Assembly (NCBI RefSeq): GCF_028389875.1
Contig: NC_084669.1
Coordinates: 35,564,731 to 35,628,730, forward strand
Origin: Rhea pennata
Lineage: Eukaryota > Chordata > Aves > Rheiformes > Rheidae
DNA: 64,000 nt
Direction: 5' to 3'
Made by a program: the position numbers and the translations under genes
The notes under the pieces: model-generated
Database searches by the model: none
What the model was told of the DNA's origin: nothing
What the model saw: the letters and a program-made list of their open reading frames with translations, nothing else
Shown: one piece after another, positions 36,101 through 47,692 of the stretch
Position numbering within the stretch: position 1 is the stretch's first letter
How the letters are laid out: each line of letters starts with the position of its first letter

Positions 36101-39100
36101 AACCAATGGAAAACTCTGTCCAGAAACTGACCATCCTTTAGGCTCATATAATCCTTTAGCAGGTATGTAACACACCGATCTGTGAAGAAATGGAAAAATA
36201 CTGAAGCTATCATTCTGGAATTTTGAAAGAACTGATTCTGCATCCCAGACTGCAGGAAGCCATTCCAGTATGTCCCCTTACTCTTTGCAGTTACCTTTAC
36301 AGAAAGCACTGAAAATGTCTGCTTAAGATATATTTTGCATCCTAATGTCTGTACAAATTCAAACTGAACCACAAATTGGAAAAGTATTAGTATACACAGT
36401 ATTAAAAGGTACTCTTTGGTAGAAAGTATATTTAAATATTATAGATGGACTTTGCTTTGGGTTTTTAAGCAATGTTTTCCTGAATCTTAAGAAATGTTAC
36501 AAAACAAAAAACATTTTTTAAGAAGTGCCCCCACAATAGCAGGAATCAATGTCTGTTACAAGTCTGGCTAGAGGAAACATTAGACTGTTTCTTCAGTTAA
36601 TAAATGTTTTTTTTTAAATTCTCACTGCATTTGTTTTTTCCTGGGTATTTTATAGAGAAATCAGGGAAAATGATTAACATTACTAACTTACTACAGAAAA
36701 CAGCTACACTTGTTTAGAGGGAAAAAAGTAGCTGTTTTGTATGTTATTATTAGATTTTAAAATCTAGATAAATTCCACTAGTGAATTACAGAAAATTTTA
36801 TTCATATAGTTTAACCTAAGTAGCCGGAAGCGTACATGTAAAAGTACTCATTATCTTAAGATGCAAACATATTTTGGGAAAATTAAAAATTTGATTGAAA
36901 AACATATTTTTAAATCTGTACATATTGAATCATATCATGGCAGCCACTTCCATGCAGACTTCGCCAAGGAAATTCTATGAACAGATATTGGAAAGTTGGC
37001 TAAATATTCAAAAAATCTAACAACATTCACCCTTCCTCATATGACGAAGTTGCAATGCCATTGACTTCATAAGACCGTAAGTAAGGTTAGCGACATTTTA
37101 CTTTGCATAAATTTATATTACATCAGCATTTAGGAATGCCAATCAAAAACTATGCTTTGCCTTGTACGTGTGTATGGAACACACTTTGCCCTAAATACCT
37201 TAAAAATTGTGAGAGGGAAAATAGAAGCCTAAAAAATAGGAATGAATTAAGGTTATAAGACATGTTAACACATACCCTCTGATGACCTCAATAATTAGAC
37301 AAGAGAAAACCACTGGCTTTCCTTGCTAGCATATATTTGGAAACGTGCTACCCTAACTCCTATTTTCAGGCACCGGCAATCAAAAAGTCATTGCAGTTTT
37401 TTGTTCCAAATTAACTGTGATCGTCTTGTCAAAACAGGGTTCAAAGAATCACAGAAAAAGAACAGCAGCAGCTACTTCAAGGAGAAAACCCTGGAATGCA
37501 GTCTGAACCTATTAGAAGAATAAAGGTTAACTTCCCACAAATAGCTCATTAGAATTTCACACTGAATTTCAATAGTAAAACATGTACACACGCAACAAAT
37601 ATTCCGTGAAACAAGCATTTCTCATCCTCAGTGTTTCCACAATAATATGGTTCAAGAATTTCTGTGTACTGATACTATAGATAAAAGGATCTCAGCTGTG
37701 CACTGTTTCAGTGGGACAAAAATCTCTGAGTACTTAAAACTCAGGTTCTGATGAAACATCAAGCTCTGTGCATTTAAGCTTTTACTTAATTTGAAGCCCC
37801 ACTGGAAGTAAAAGTTATTCGGAGGAAGGAGGTTTCAAAAGCCCACATCTGTATAGTCTGGTACAGAACCAGGGTCACTACTGTTATCTGACAAGCATTA
37901 AACAGCCCATGTGGAACAAATACTTGGGAGTGATAATCAAACTCAAAAAATGTCACTAAAATATTTGTAAGGAAAGCCAAGCAAAGAAACCCACGATTTT
38001 CTGAATAGTCATTGAGTTTGAGAAGTCCAGATCGGAGTAGACTATTCAATTTTCACACTGCCTTCAGAAAATATTATCAATGTCTAAATTTCTTCCTACT
38101 GCCAAAAAGATGAGGTCAAAAAGCTTTGACAGATAACTGACAAACAGATGCAAATGTTATAGAAATCCAATGCAGTATCCAAATGTTATAGAAAAAGAAT
38201 GTAGTCTGCTATCACCAGTGCAGTAAATTAAAATCTCAGCTTTCAGCCTAACTGTGCACACAAACACCACCCCCCTAGGAAAAAAGAACTAGAACATTAT
38301 GCACAATAACTGTGTTTGCCCTACTAATTATCACACATTGATTCCACCACAGTCAAACAGACCAATGAAACATTTAACTCACACGAGCACAACCGAGTCT
38401 AAGAGGATGAGGGTTTTAGAGGTGGACACAATGGACTATTTTACAATGTATTAACAAGCTACTCACTCTCCTAAAGCCTTTTCTAGGACTTCATTTTCAA
38501 TTCTTGGTAATTTTTGGTAATATGATCATAGTTTTTTTAACTTCTGTTGAATTGCTCTTCTTTACGTTACGTGAGCTTATTATCATTTGGTCATTCACTG
38601 GGTGTTAATCCACTATTTACTTATATCTATCATCATTTGCAGTAGAAGGTGAATTACAATGCTGCAGGAAAGAAACAAAACTGGGAGAAATATATGTAGA
38701 CACGTTATATAATTATGTACATCATATATAAACTGCAATGCCATGTCCCATAAGATCAAATTATATGCCTGTAGTGCACAAACACATTGGTACTGTTCTT
38801 ACACATTAATCTGGTACTTCCACTTTTGTATTGTCTTTCCTCTTCCACGTAAGGTTTAGAAGGCTATTTTTTCACTAAGCCAAGTTTTGCATGTTACGTA
38901 ATAGCACGATTTACTTGTATCACATTCCCCTTTCAGGATAAAAATAATGATAATTAAAAAAAAAAAAACACACTACTACTCACAATGCCAAAAGTTTAAG
39001 CTAATGAATTAATATAAGATGGCACATCAATTAATTAATTAAGGATTGTATTACTTGCCTAAACTCCTCACTTAACGATGAGTGTTTTTTTACACACTTT

Positions 39101-40837
39101 ATGCTCTTTGTTAAACATAGAATAAAGTTGACCATGTGATGGACAAAAACTAATTCTGTTCTATGTAAGCCTCGGTAATGAAATCAGTGTGTGATTTCAT
39201 CTTCCAAGGTTTAATCCACACACACAGAACCAAAAGACACTCCCCATTTGCCAGTTAAGTGATAATAAAAATCATAAGAAGTCTACATTTTAATTATTAA
39301 CTCCATTAATTCCTAGATGTAGAGAGTATGGAACATACAGCAACATTAAAAAAGGTGGCAGAATACTAGCGCTTGAAGAAGAACCTTGCTCACAAAATAC
39401 AATGCCTCTTTGTGCCTCTAAAATGTGTGTTTAACCTAGACCTGAATGCCTGTCCCCGCAGCTTTTGTTCCGGGAACGATCCAGCTCCTGATTTAGGAAA
39501 TGCACTAGTCTGCAGGACGGTGACTAAGGGCAAAACGTCAAGATGGTTTCTGAGACAAGACAGACAACAAGGTCAGGGTTTCATATATAACCGTTCTTGC
39601 TCTTCTCTGCCTCAGAACAAAGCTTAGTTTTTATCGGCACTTTTGTTTTTCATTGAAGGCTGCTTAATCGCTGAAAAGCACTCCTCTTAAAGATACTCAT
39701 TTGAATGAATTCTAGAATACAAGATATGGCAGGAGCCAGTGGGGAACCTGCCAGCCTTCCCTGTTGAAAGCCCACCAACAGCTGCTTCGGGACAGCAGTT
39801 CTTGTTCTCCTGCTCCCACACAGCTAGGACTAGCAAGGAGCGGGTTTCTGGAAATGCCTGACAGTAGCACCAGCAGAAGTGGCCTTCAGCTTTACAGCCT
39901 GCTGCCATCACAACAGATGCCTGCATTTGGAATTTGTGGACTCTACATCCTGCTACAAACCCAGCTGCCTCTCCAGCTGTCCTGCTCCTACTCACTACTT
40001 TCTTAACCAGCCTCCTTTCCTCTTCTGCCAGTCCTACTCAGATCCCTCTGATATTCCACATACAAAAGAAACAAAAACTCAAAAAAATCCAGGGCACCAT
40101 CAGGGCTGAATTGAACTCCACTGCTTTGCAAGATTGCTTTCTCACTTTTTTATTTGTAGACCAAACACTGTCTTTTAAGACTGTTCGTGGAGTGACAGAA
40201 AATAAATTTCCTTCTCTAAATGAGCAGCAAGGAATATTTGCTCGTTCATTTTTTTCTACATAAAATTGCCAGGACCCTGATGGAATTAGGGTAACACTCA
40301 GTGCAGGAAAGCCACCAATAAGCAATTCCCAGAGCAGGAATTTTAGGTATTCAGTAACAACATTTCACAGCAAACACTTTATTTATGCTTTGCAAAATCT
40401 ATTATTGTTTCCAGATAACATAAAACTTAAAAACCAAGAACTAAAAGCCCCACAAACATTGTTAGTAAAGCCTACAAAAACCAAGCTTAGCCTATTTTCA
40501 CACAAGCATTCTCATTTACAGCATATAATCACATTTGCTCTTACAGCCATTTAAAATAATATTCTGTACATGTTTTGAGGTTAGCTCTGTTTTGAGCATA
40601 CAAGAGATACCATAAACTGGATTAAAGCAAACCTACACAACTTTGCCTGGAACCCATAAGTCAAACTTACAAAGTTTAAGAAAGTTGGTTCTCTGAGGAT
40701 TAGAACTCCAATACACTATAAAACTTTTTTCCATGGGAGTGATTAATGTGAAAACAAAACAAAACACAACACAACTTTAAAGCTGACATAAAAAAAACAA
40801 AAAAAAGAGTAGCCTGTACTATCTCATCTAGTTATAC

Positions 40838-40858
40838 CATGGGCCAACTTGGCCCATG
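40838..40858. repeat. 21-bp near-perfect palindrome
   Basis: CATGGGCCAA, a single C, then TTGGCCCATG. It lies about 320 bases downstream of the ATOH7 stop codon, inside or near its 3' UTR. Confidence 0.9.
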
Positions 40859-41038
40859 ATCTGTAAAATATTGTCCTGATTCATCACATTAAAAAAAGCG
40901 TTATTTAATAAAAGAATCAAATGAACTAGGAAGGCATTGTCAGAAATATTTGGCATTAAAACTACAAGTTTTCTGTCAGTAAAAACAAATAAATTCAACC
41001 TCCTTAAGTGCATATTGATTTAAAGTTTTCGAAGTAAA

Positions 41039-41044
41039 TTTATT
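41039..41044 (-). terminator. Candidate ATOH7 poly(A) signal
   Basis: TTTATT on the plus strand reads AATAAA on the gene strand, 136 bases after the ATOH7 stop. Another copy lies at 40378-40383 for a longer 3' UTR. Confidence 0.45.
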
Positions 41045-41179
41045 TTGTCAAATCACTATAAGATGTGAAAAAGAATGAGCTATTATAATGCCAATATTAC
41101 CTTATTCAAGCAGATTAATTCTTTCCAATTATTAGATTACACATCTAGCCTCCTGAATATATTTAGTTTAAAATAAATT

Positions 41180-41635
41180 CTAATTAGCTATCTGAAAGTG
41201 TTCAGGATGATAGCTGAATAGTCTCTGCGCATAAGAATCACCTTCCGTTGCCATTTTTTGTCCCATATACTGGTGGTAGCTCTCTGGATGAAAGTGCTCA
41301 CAGTGAAGATTAATCCATTCTCTTTCTGTACTGTATCTTTCTGCTTCAGCAAGTATTCTAGTGAGAGCCATGATATAACTTAAAGCCATCTGAAGGGTCT
41401 CATACTTGGAGAGTTTTTTATCTTGACCCCACTGTGGAACTACCTTTCTCAAACGATCAAAGGCTGTGTTCAGTCCTTGCATCCGCCTCCTCTCCCTGGC
41501 ATTGGCAGCCAGTCTTCTCTTTGCAGCGTTCTCCATCCTTTCTGAGCCGCATTTCACAACACAGCCTGGTCCACTTCTGCACTGAACATTCGATTCTAAA
41601 CCTGAATCCAAATGACTGGACTTGCAGGTTTTCAT
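41180..41635 (-). CDS. ATOH7: Atonal bHLH transcription factor 7
   Basis: ATOH7 (Ath5/Math5/Cath5) is the proneural bHLH factor needed for retinal ganglion cell genesis. It heterodimerises with E proteins and binds E-boxes. The intact, intronless frame encodes 151 residues, the expected family length. The basic region is at about residues 39-51 ([13 protein letters not shown]), helix 1 at 52-66 ([16 protein letters not shown]), the loop around WGQDKKLSK and helix 2 at 76-96 ([20 protein letters not shown]). The conserved C-terminal part includes [19 protein letters not shown] and ends [13 protein letters not shown] chose the ATG at 41635 ([12 protein letters not shown]) because it matches chicken and mammalian Ath5 N termini and has A at -3. 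The frame continues 13 codons upstream to a TTG but with no ATG, and is then closed by a stop. It is convergent with MYPN, and PBLD follows upstream in the same orientation. Confidence 0.98.
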   Translation of the reverse strand: MKTCKSSHLDSGLESNVQCRSGPGCVVKCGSERMENAAKRRLAANARERRRMQGLNTAFDRLRKVVPQWGQDKKLSKYETLQMALSYIMALTRILAEAERYSTEREWINLHCEHFHPESYHQYMGQKMATEGDSYAQRLFSYHPEHFQIAN

Positions 41636-42185
41636 ATTTGATGCAGCTTTAGTTTTGCACGCGCACACACACAAACCACTTTTTTAAAAAGAATTATGTG
41701 AAAAGTGAGAGGGAAAGCAGTTCTATGAGCAGCCTGTGTACCTCTCAGGTTTCTTTCCAGATATCAGACAGGATTATTTTTATAGCATCTTGTAAGAAAA
41801 AAAAAAGAAGAAAAAAAGGGAAAAAAATCGTACGTTCCTCCAGAATCGTCTGAAAATTGCTTATTATTGTTTAATAAAAGAATAAGTAGTTTGCAATGTT
41901 CAACGCATTCATTCTTTTTGTTTCTTTAACCTCAAAGAGGTAGAAAACAATGAAAACTCTGTTCTTAAAATGTCAATTTCTGAAGAAAAAGAATCCACGT
42001 AATCCAGAGATGATCTTAATGGATTAAAAACACATCAATTCCAATGGCTATTTCAAGTGAAAGAGGTTCTGATTCAGTTCTGAAGAAATTTTTTTGAAAT
42101 GATAAACTGTTGCAATCCAAAGATGTAACTTTGCAACAGAAAGAAAGATCTCTCCTTTCTTGACTCCTGCTGGCAAGCAATGAGC
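41636..42185 (-). other. ATOH7: ATOH7 probable 5' UTR
   Basis: If transcription starts below the TATA box at 42209-42214, the leader is about 550 nt and contains several upstream ATGs (for example near 41788, 41905 and 42033). If it starts below the alternative TATAAAAA (41777-41784), the leader is only about 110 nt. RNA evidence is needed to choose. Confidence 0.5.
41777..41784 (-). promoter_or_regulatory. Alternative ATOH7 TATA-like element
   Basis: The gene strand reads TATAAAAA, 142 bases upstream of the start codon. No E-box adjoins it, so I rank it below the element at 42209. Confidence 0.3.
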
Positions 42186-42208
42186 GCATCTTATAGACAA
42201 GAAGAGGC

Positions 42209-42214
42209 TTTATA
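42209..42214 (-). promoter_or_regulatory. Probable ATOH7 TATA box
   Basis: The gene strand reads CTTCTATAAAGCC, with TATAAA at 42214-42209. Two CACCTG E-boxes and a GC-rich CCGCCCGCCC stretch lie just upstream. This is the layout expected for the compact Ath5 proximal promoter. Confidence 0.55.
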
Positions 42215-42232
42215 GAAGCTGCTGAAGCTGAA

Positions 42233-42248
42233 CAGGTGGTAGCAGGTG
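42233..42248 (-). promoter_or_regulatory. Twin CACCTG E-boxes of the ATOH7 promoter
   Basis: CAGGTG at 42233-42238 and 42243-42248 on the plus strand (CACCTG on the gene strand) are exactly 10 bp apart, one helical turn, and begin 19 bp upstream of the TATA box. Ath5 promoters are known to be bound through proximal E-boxes by proneural bHLH factors, including Ath5 itself. Confidence 0.6.
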
Positions 42249-42301
42249 GGCGGGCGGCACTCTGCTTCCATCCCAGTACCTTCTCACCCTGGGAACAACA
42301 A

Positions 42302-42342
42302 GGGGGGGGGGGGAAGGAAAAAAAAAAAAAAAAAAAAAAAAA
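42302..42342. repeat. Homopurine tract G12-AAGG-A25
   Basis: G at 42302-42313, AAGG, then A at 42318-42342. It sits just upstream of the ATOH7 proximal promoter. The exact length is prone to sequencing error. Confidence 0.9.
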
Positions 42343-43454
42343 CTACCAAACAGTGAAAAACGAACATTGCAGCCTTCATCTGTTGAGAAGTCTTCCAAAG
42401 CCATTCTGTCCAGCCCTAACAACTTGCCATCTGGAGTAGTGTCTGGCTGGCCCCACAAGGTAGTTAAGCAAAAGATCTTTTCAACGGGTAATCTGTTGCA
42501 ACTCAGGAAAAAAAAAAAGCCTCTGTGCATTGTAGTATTTTTATATATTAAAAATATGAAGATTCTGGTTAGACAGTATTAGGGGTAGAAAAAATAACTG
42601 TTATAATGAAATAGAAGAGAATTAGCTTAATGCTATATGGCACAGCATACTACAGTTTTGGATTATACAATACTGAAACAAGCAGTATCATTAGAAATTC
42701 TTTAGGACTCAGAATTTTAATGTTGAATTAAATATATATGACATTGCAGAGAACAGTGGCTTGAGAAAAAGGGGGATTGTATGTTTACATGACAAGAAAA
42801 TACAATGTTATGAAAATAATCTGAAATATATTTGAACAGTAAAAACGTGGCTGTAGATTTATCTAGTAAAATAATTGTAAAATTAATTGAAGAGGCTCAG
42901 TTATAGATGTAAGAACATGTGTGTATATAAATAGTCTTAAAACAGCTCATTTTTAAATATACTATGTGTGAAAATGTTAACATGTAGTATATATGTATAT
43001 TTATGTAAAACTAAATATAAAATGTCTCTTCCTAGGAATATCCCAAAATAAGTAAAGAGAGTAAAAGAGGATGTGAAAACAAGATCAAGTTAAACATGAA
43101 AAGAAATTTGCTTGCTGGCAATAAGAAATCATTTCTGCTACCACTTACAATGACAGAGAAGCCACCAGACACACACTTAACATAATCAAAACATCCTTGT
43201 TTCACTATACTCATATGAGTAAAGACTATCATCTACATAAATGTACAAGAAAACATCATATAATTATTTTACAAGATACACAAAACCTTAAAAAAAAATC
43301 TGCCACATAATGATTTATTATCTGTATTGATTTCAAACTTAATTAAATTGTTACCAGCATTCATAAATTAGTAATTTTTTTCATTAGGGACTGAATACTG
43401 TATATTTATTTAGAACTATAGTTCAATTGTTTTCATTATGACTCCAAAACTTGG

Positions 43455-43640
43455 TCTAGTTGTAAACAGCTGATTAATCCTTAGCAGAAGCAATGACAAT
43501 GAAAGGAGGTTGAATAATCCAAAAACAATAGGATGCAATTGAACACTAATGGACTCCCGTATGACAGATGTTGAACGTAGGCTGTTACGCCCAGTTGCTC
43601 TGCTCTTAATATTCTGAATCCTAATGGTCTTGAACAGAGA
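43455..43640. promoter_or_regulatory. Candidate ATOH7 primary enhancer
   Basis: About 1.8-2.0 kb upstream of the ATOH7 ATG is a dense set of retinal-type motifs. They are an E-box CAGCTG (43467-43472) abutting GATTAATCC, TAATCC K50-homeodomain sites of OTX/CRX type (43475-43480, 43515-43520), the SOX-like AACAATAG (43524-43531), an E-box CAGATG (43565-43570) and TTACGCCCAGTT (from 43585), which loosely resembles a PAX6 paired-domain core. Mouse and frog Ath5 have a PAX6-responsive upstream element at a comparable position; identity is inferred, not shown. Confidence 0.4.
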
Positions 43641-46600
43641 TGATAGTTGGGGTAGGGAGTCTACTTTATTCCATTATCAAAATGTATGCCACATCTTCAA
43701 TTTTTAAAGTACAACTTTGCCACACTTCATTACAGTGTTCAACATTCTTATCTGTGTGCACTGACCTATTCTCCCAAACATAAAGGACTACTACCCTGCA
43801 TGAAAAATGTTACTTTCTTAATGACAATATCAGATTATTTTTGTGTGAGAGAGTGTTGAAACAGCACCTTTCAGAAAATCACATCACCATATGGCTTTCA
43901 CAGAAGGATCAGCAATTAGAAATTTAGAGACATTCGTTTCTAAAGATACTTCATGGGAAGCATTGCATGTGCAGCAGAGAGAAAATATATATATGTATAT
44001 ATATACCTATGATCTTCATGCTATTGTTGGAGCACATTTTAGTGTTACTTCTTATTATGGCCAAATAAAAGTGCTAGTTGAGTACGTACTCTCTTAAAAT
44101 GAATCTCAAGGGGTTTTTCACATAAAAGAGAAAAATAAAATTAAAGGTGTTTCCTAAGTTAATAAATATCTTGCATAGAATTGCATTCTCATGAGACAGT
44201 AAATACTCAATTCAGATAATTAATCACTCCTAATGTTAAAACAATGCTGTCAATTTTATACCAGAATATGGAAAGTGCCCCTTTAAAATATCATACGGTA
44301 CAATGCCGTATTTTTTCATTCATCAGCAGTTTTCCTCTCTAACTTAATGTGTTATACGAGTATGAATTATAATGAAGACTTCAAATATACTGAAAATCAC
44401 AGCTCCCAAGAACTCTGTATTTGACTCCATTAATGAATAGCGAGATAGCACACGACACTGCTTTAAATTTTCTCCCATCCTGATCGATTCATCACCATTA
44501 TCATGCTTTGAGTAATACATTAATATAATCTCAACAGGGAGACTAAGATTTTAGACCTCTTACTGCATGAGTGGTAACCGCTCCTGAAATGATCTACTAC
44601 CATACCACAAGATAAAGGACAAAATCTGTCTAGATTGATAACAAGATTTTACAGCTTATAGGTCAGAGTAAAAATTGTTGGCAGAACAAAATGCTTGTTC
44701 TTCATATGACTTCATTTTTCTTTTTAAAAGCTTCTGCTTTTGGTAGATAAACACATTTACTATTTGGGCATACAATTCTTCATGCTTGATGATGTGCGCA
44801 AGAAAAAAAGAATCACTTCAGCCTTATTTGGAAAAGCTGTCTGATTTTTGCACAGAAAAGTGATTATTAAGGTCTTATCCATTACATAATAAATTCAGTT
44901 CATTTGCATAGCCCAGTAGTCATATGAAAATGAGTTATCTCAAGCTAAAAAATAAACTGATTCGTTGCTCAGTCAATAATAGAAAGCATATCTGTGAAAT
45001 CTTCCCAGGTTTGCTTTATCTTGCTTTATTTCCCTAATATTTCAGCTTGCCTCAGGTACTGCTTATGTGATCTTATTTCCTTCTCTATTTATTTTTAGTC
45101 ATTTCTTCAATGCTTTATCATTTAAATAGATTTTCTAAAGCTTCTTAAGATTTTTATGACATTAATTTTCCAAGGAGTATTAAGATATGCTGGTGTGACA
45201 TACTGCTACAGTGGCTACATTTCTTTTAAAGACCCCAACTTATACTTGCCTCATCTTTATTATAGGTCAGTCATTTCTTAAGAATTTCCCTTTTAATCTT
45301 ATTTTATTATGTCAATATATAATTTCAAAACAGAAAAAAACATTATAATTACCCAAAACAATTTCTACATCTATTCAACCACTCAGATTTCAGTCTTTCC
45401 TCTATTTATGCAGGTACAAATTCAGAGCTATTCCATGGCCCCAGCAGTGTTATTTTTGATACACATTTGATAAACATTTGCTAAATTGATATCTTTAATC
45501 AAAATACTATGTTTTTCTCTGAGGAAAACAAGATAGACAGGTAAGAATGCTTTTTCAGTCATAAACCAAATTACTATATCATCTCAGAGTCACCATTAAT
45601 ATTAGGAAAATGAGAGAGAATTTCAGTTTAATTAAAGAAATGGACTAGTTTCAGGTTTTACAACTTCATACAAAAATATATTAAAAATTGTCTGCTAAAT
45701 ATCCAAGTTAATAACTCACATGCTGATTATACCAACACCCATCAGGAGGATTTCAATACCTTCCCACCTGCATTACTATGGAAAACACAGTCTAATTACT
45801 TTTCTAGTGGAATGACAGTGACCAAGCACTAATTTTAAAAGCAAGTGACAGAAAACATTTCTAGTTGAAATCTAATTCCTCAACACCCTCTCTCCTCCAG
45901 CTATACTAAAAATAACATATATGAGCAATAGATCAAAGCAAGAATCTTACCTCTTCCTCCTAGGCAGGACTCACTTTCTTAGGCAGATCCTTTCCAAAAG
46001 CCTCATCAAGACTTCTCACCACTCTGGGAGCCTCAAAGGTAGTTTATACGGAGTAGAGCTGAAAGATCGGCATACCGTATGCTGCTTAATTAATAGCAGG
46101 TGGGTAACTACCAAAATATGACTGGCCTTAAGGGCCCAATCTCTAGTAATATTTGACTCAGCTCATGATACAGGCTAGAAACGTGCGCTGTGGGGAATAA
46201 TGTATTTTTCTTTCTTGGTTATTTACATTGTTGTAAATCTATCACAGGTATAGGACAATTAGCAAACAGAACAACTAACAAGTGAATGCTGTATCCTGAA
46301 TTGAAGGGGAATTTCTAACTCTTACAGGAAGTTAAATAGCTTTCTACAGCAGTAAAGTGTATACACAATAATTTTGCCTAGTGCCTCCTAGCCTTATTCT
46401 GAAGACTTTGTTCTACAGAGGTCTTACAACACTTCATTTGCTCTAGGGGCTACCTGGGGTAAGCTTTTCTTTCTAATACTTCAACAAGAAGTCTCTCAAC
46501 CACACTTAAGGGCCTACTTGCCATACTGCTCCCTCACTATTCTCTCTTCTCAATTTACCACTTTCTCCCTACCAGTCACCCCTTTTTGGTTCCATATGCT

Positions 46601-47352
46601 CTTTCTCAAGTAGCTTTCTCCCAGGTGACACTCCTAAAGCATAACTTTCCTCAGTGATCCTGCACAGAACAATCTTGCAATGTAACTTTGCTTTAAAGCA
46701 TGCTTCTACAACAGATTTAAAACCACCTAAAAAGATGAATAATGAGAAAGAGCTTATTTTGTCATAGTACTTAGAGGAACTTGTTTTGAACCTTTAAAAT
46801 GTTTCTCACCTATGTTATGTGTTGAATATGATTATTATTACCTCTATATACATATACACACAACATTTCATAAAAAGAAAAATGTTTCCGTTCACTTAGA
46901 ATTGTATTGCAACTTTTCACACTACCTAAGACAGCAAAAAGAGCTTTGACACGTACCATTACAAAGCTGGGGCATTTTCTGAGTGCTTGGCATCATACAA
47001 TTCTGGTATGCTTAAAATAAAGTATCTATTAACGTCAGTTCCACTTGTGAGTGTTCAGCAATCTGCAAAAGCTGGCCTGAAGTTTTTCACAAAGGGAGCC
47101 CATAGGAACTACACAATTGGGACACATCTACTTGGCACAGTGGAGCTTCTGTTCACAGTTCAGCTAGCTTTGTACAAGAAAGCTTGGATATGGGAAGCAG
47201 TACTGCTGCGTGAGTTTTGTTCGATGAGCTAACTAGGCTGGGCAGAACACTGAGACTCCACCCATATTCCAACCATGAATTAACTTGTTCAGCACGAGCT
47301 TCAGTAGCGCTGGGCAGTATACACATGCCCCCAGCAATCACTTCAGAAAAAA

Positions 47353-47430
47353 CAAAGTAACTTGCTTAGCATTACAGAGGCATTAGGACATGTGCAAGAA
47401 TAGAATCTAGCTCTTTAGGATGTTATTCAG
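47353..47430 (+). mobile_element. Possible MIR-like SINE relic
   Basis: AAGTAACTTGCTTAGCATTA, then AGAATAGAATCTAGCTCTTTA, resembles the MIR 3' half (AAGTAACTTGCCCAAGGTCACACAGC...GGGATTCGAACCCAG, from memory). It is weak and old. Confidence 0.35.
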
Positions 47431-47599
47431 CTTCTTTAACCATCTTTTCTTTTCCTCTCTTTCCAATTTCAGTGCAGCAGAAGTCTTCCAGAGAAAAACT
47501 TCATTTATACAGCATTTATATATTATATAGCCTGACTCCATAACAAAGCACTATCCACGCTATACACTGAGAAATAGATTAGGGAAGGAGCACTGAGAA

Positions 47600-47692
47600 A
47601 GCATCAAGTCTACCCTGCTGCCTCAAGATAGGAACTACTCTACTATTATCATCTCTGATAAACGTTCTTCTAACCTGTTCTGAAGAAACTCT
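47600..47692 (-). mobile_element. CR1-family LINE relic (3' region)
   Basis: AAGTCTACCCTGCTGCCTCA, then ATCATCTCTGATAAACGTTC, then TTCTAACCTGTTCTGAAGAAACTCT, matches the antisense pattern of older CR1 3' regions (AGTCCAACCCCCTGCCTCAAGCAGG...CATCCCTGACAGGTGTTTGTCTAACCTGTTCTTAAAAACCTCC, from memory). The element is in minus orientation. Confidence 0.6.

Larger units (their letters stand above)
30986..41038. other. MYPN-ATOH7 convergent intergenic region
   Basis: This stretch may include the rest of the MYPN 3' UTR and the ATOH7 3' end. I see a CR1 relic (about 33020-33112), an A12 tract near 38948, short direct repeats (CAAATGTTATAGAAA twice at about 38150-38195) and a 21-bp palindrome (40838-40858). 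Open frames up to 129 codons occur on both strands but start at non-ATG codons or resemble nothing I know. Confidence 0.6.

Noticed and set aside
35983-36372. 129-codon minus-strand frame between MYPN and ATOH7
   Set aside because: It begins at a GTG, not an ATG, the first Met is far inside, and the translation resembles no family I know. No promoter or splice context was seen.
41636-41674. 13-codon N-terminal extension of ATOH7
   Set aside because: The frame extends to a TTG within a GT repeat but has no in-frame ATG. The ATG at 41635 matches the family start MKTCKSS.
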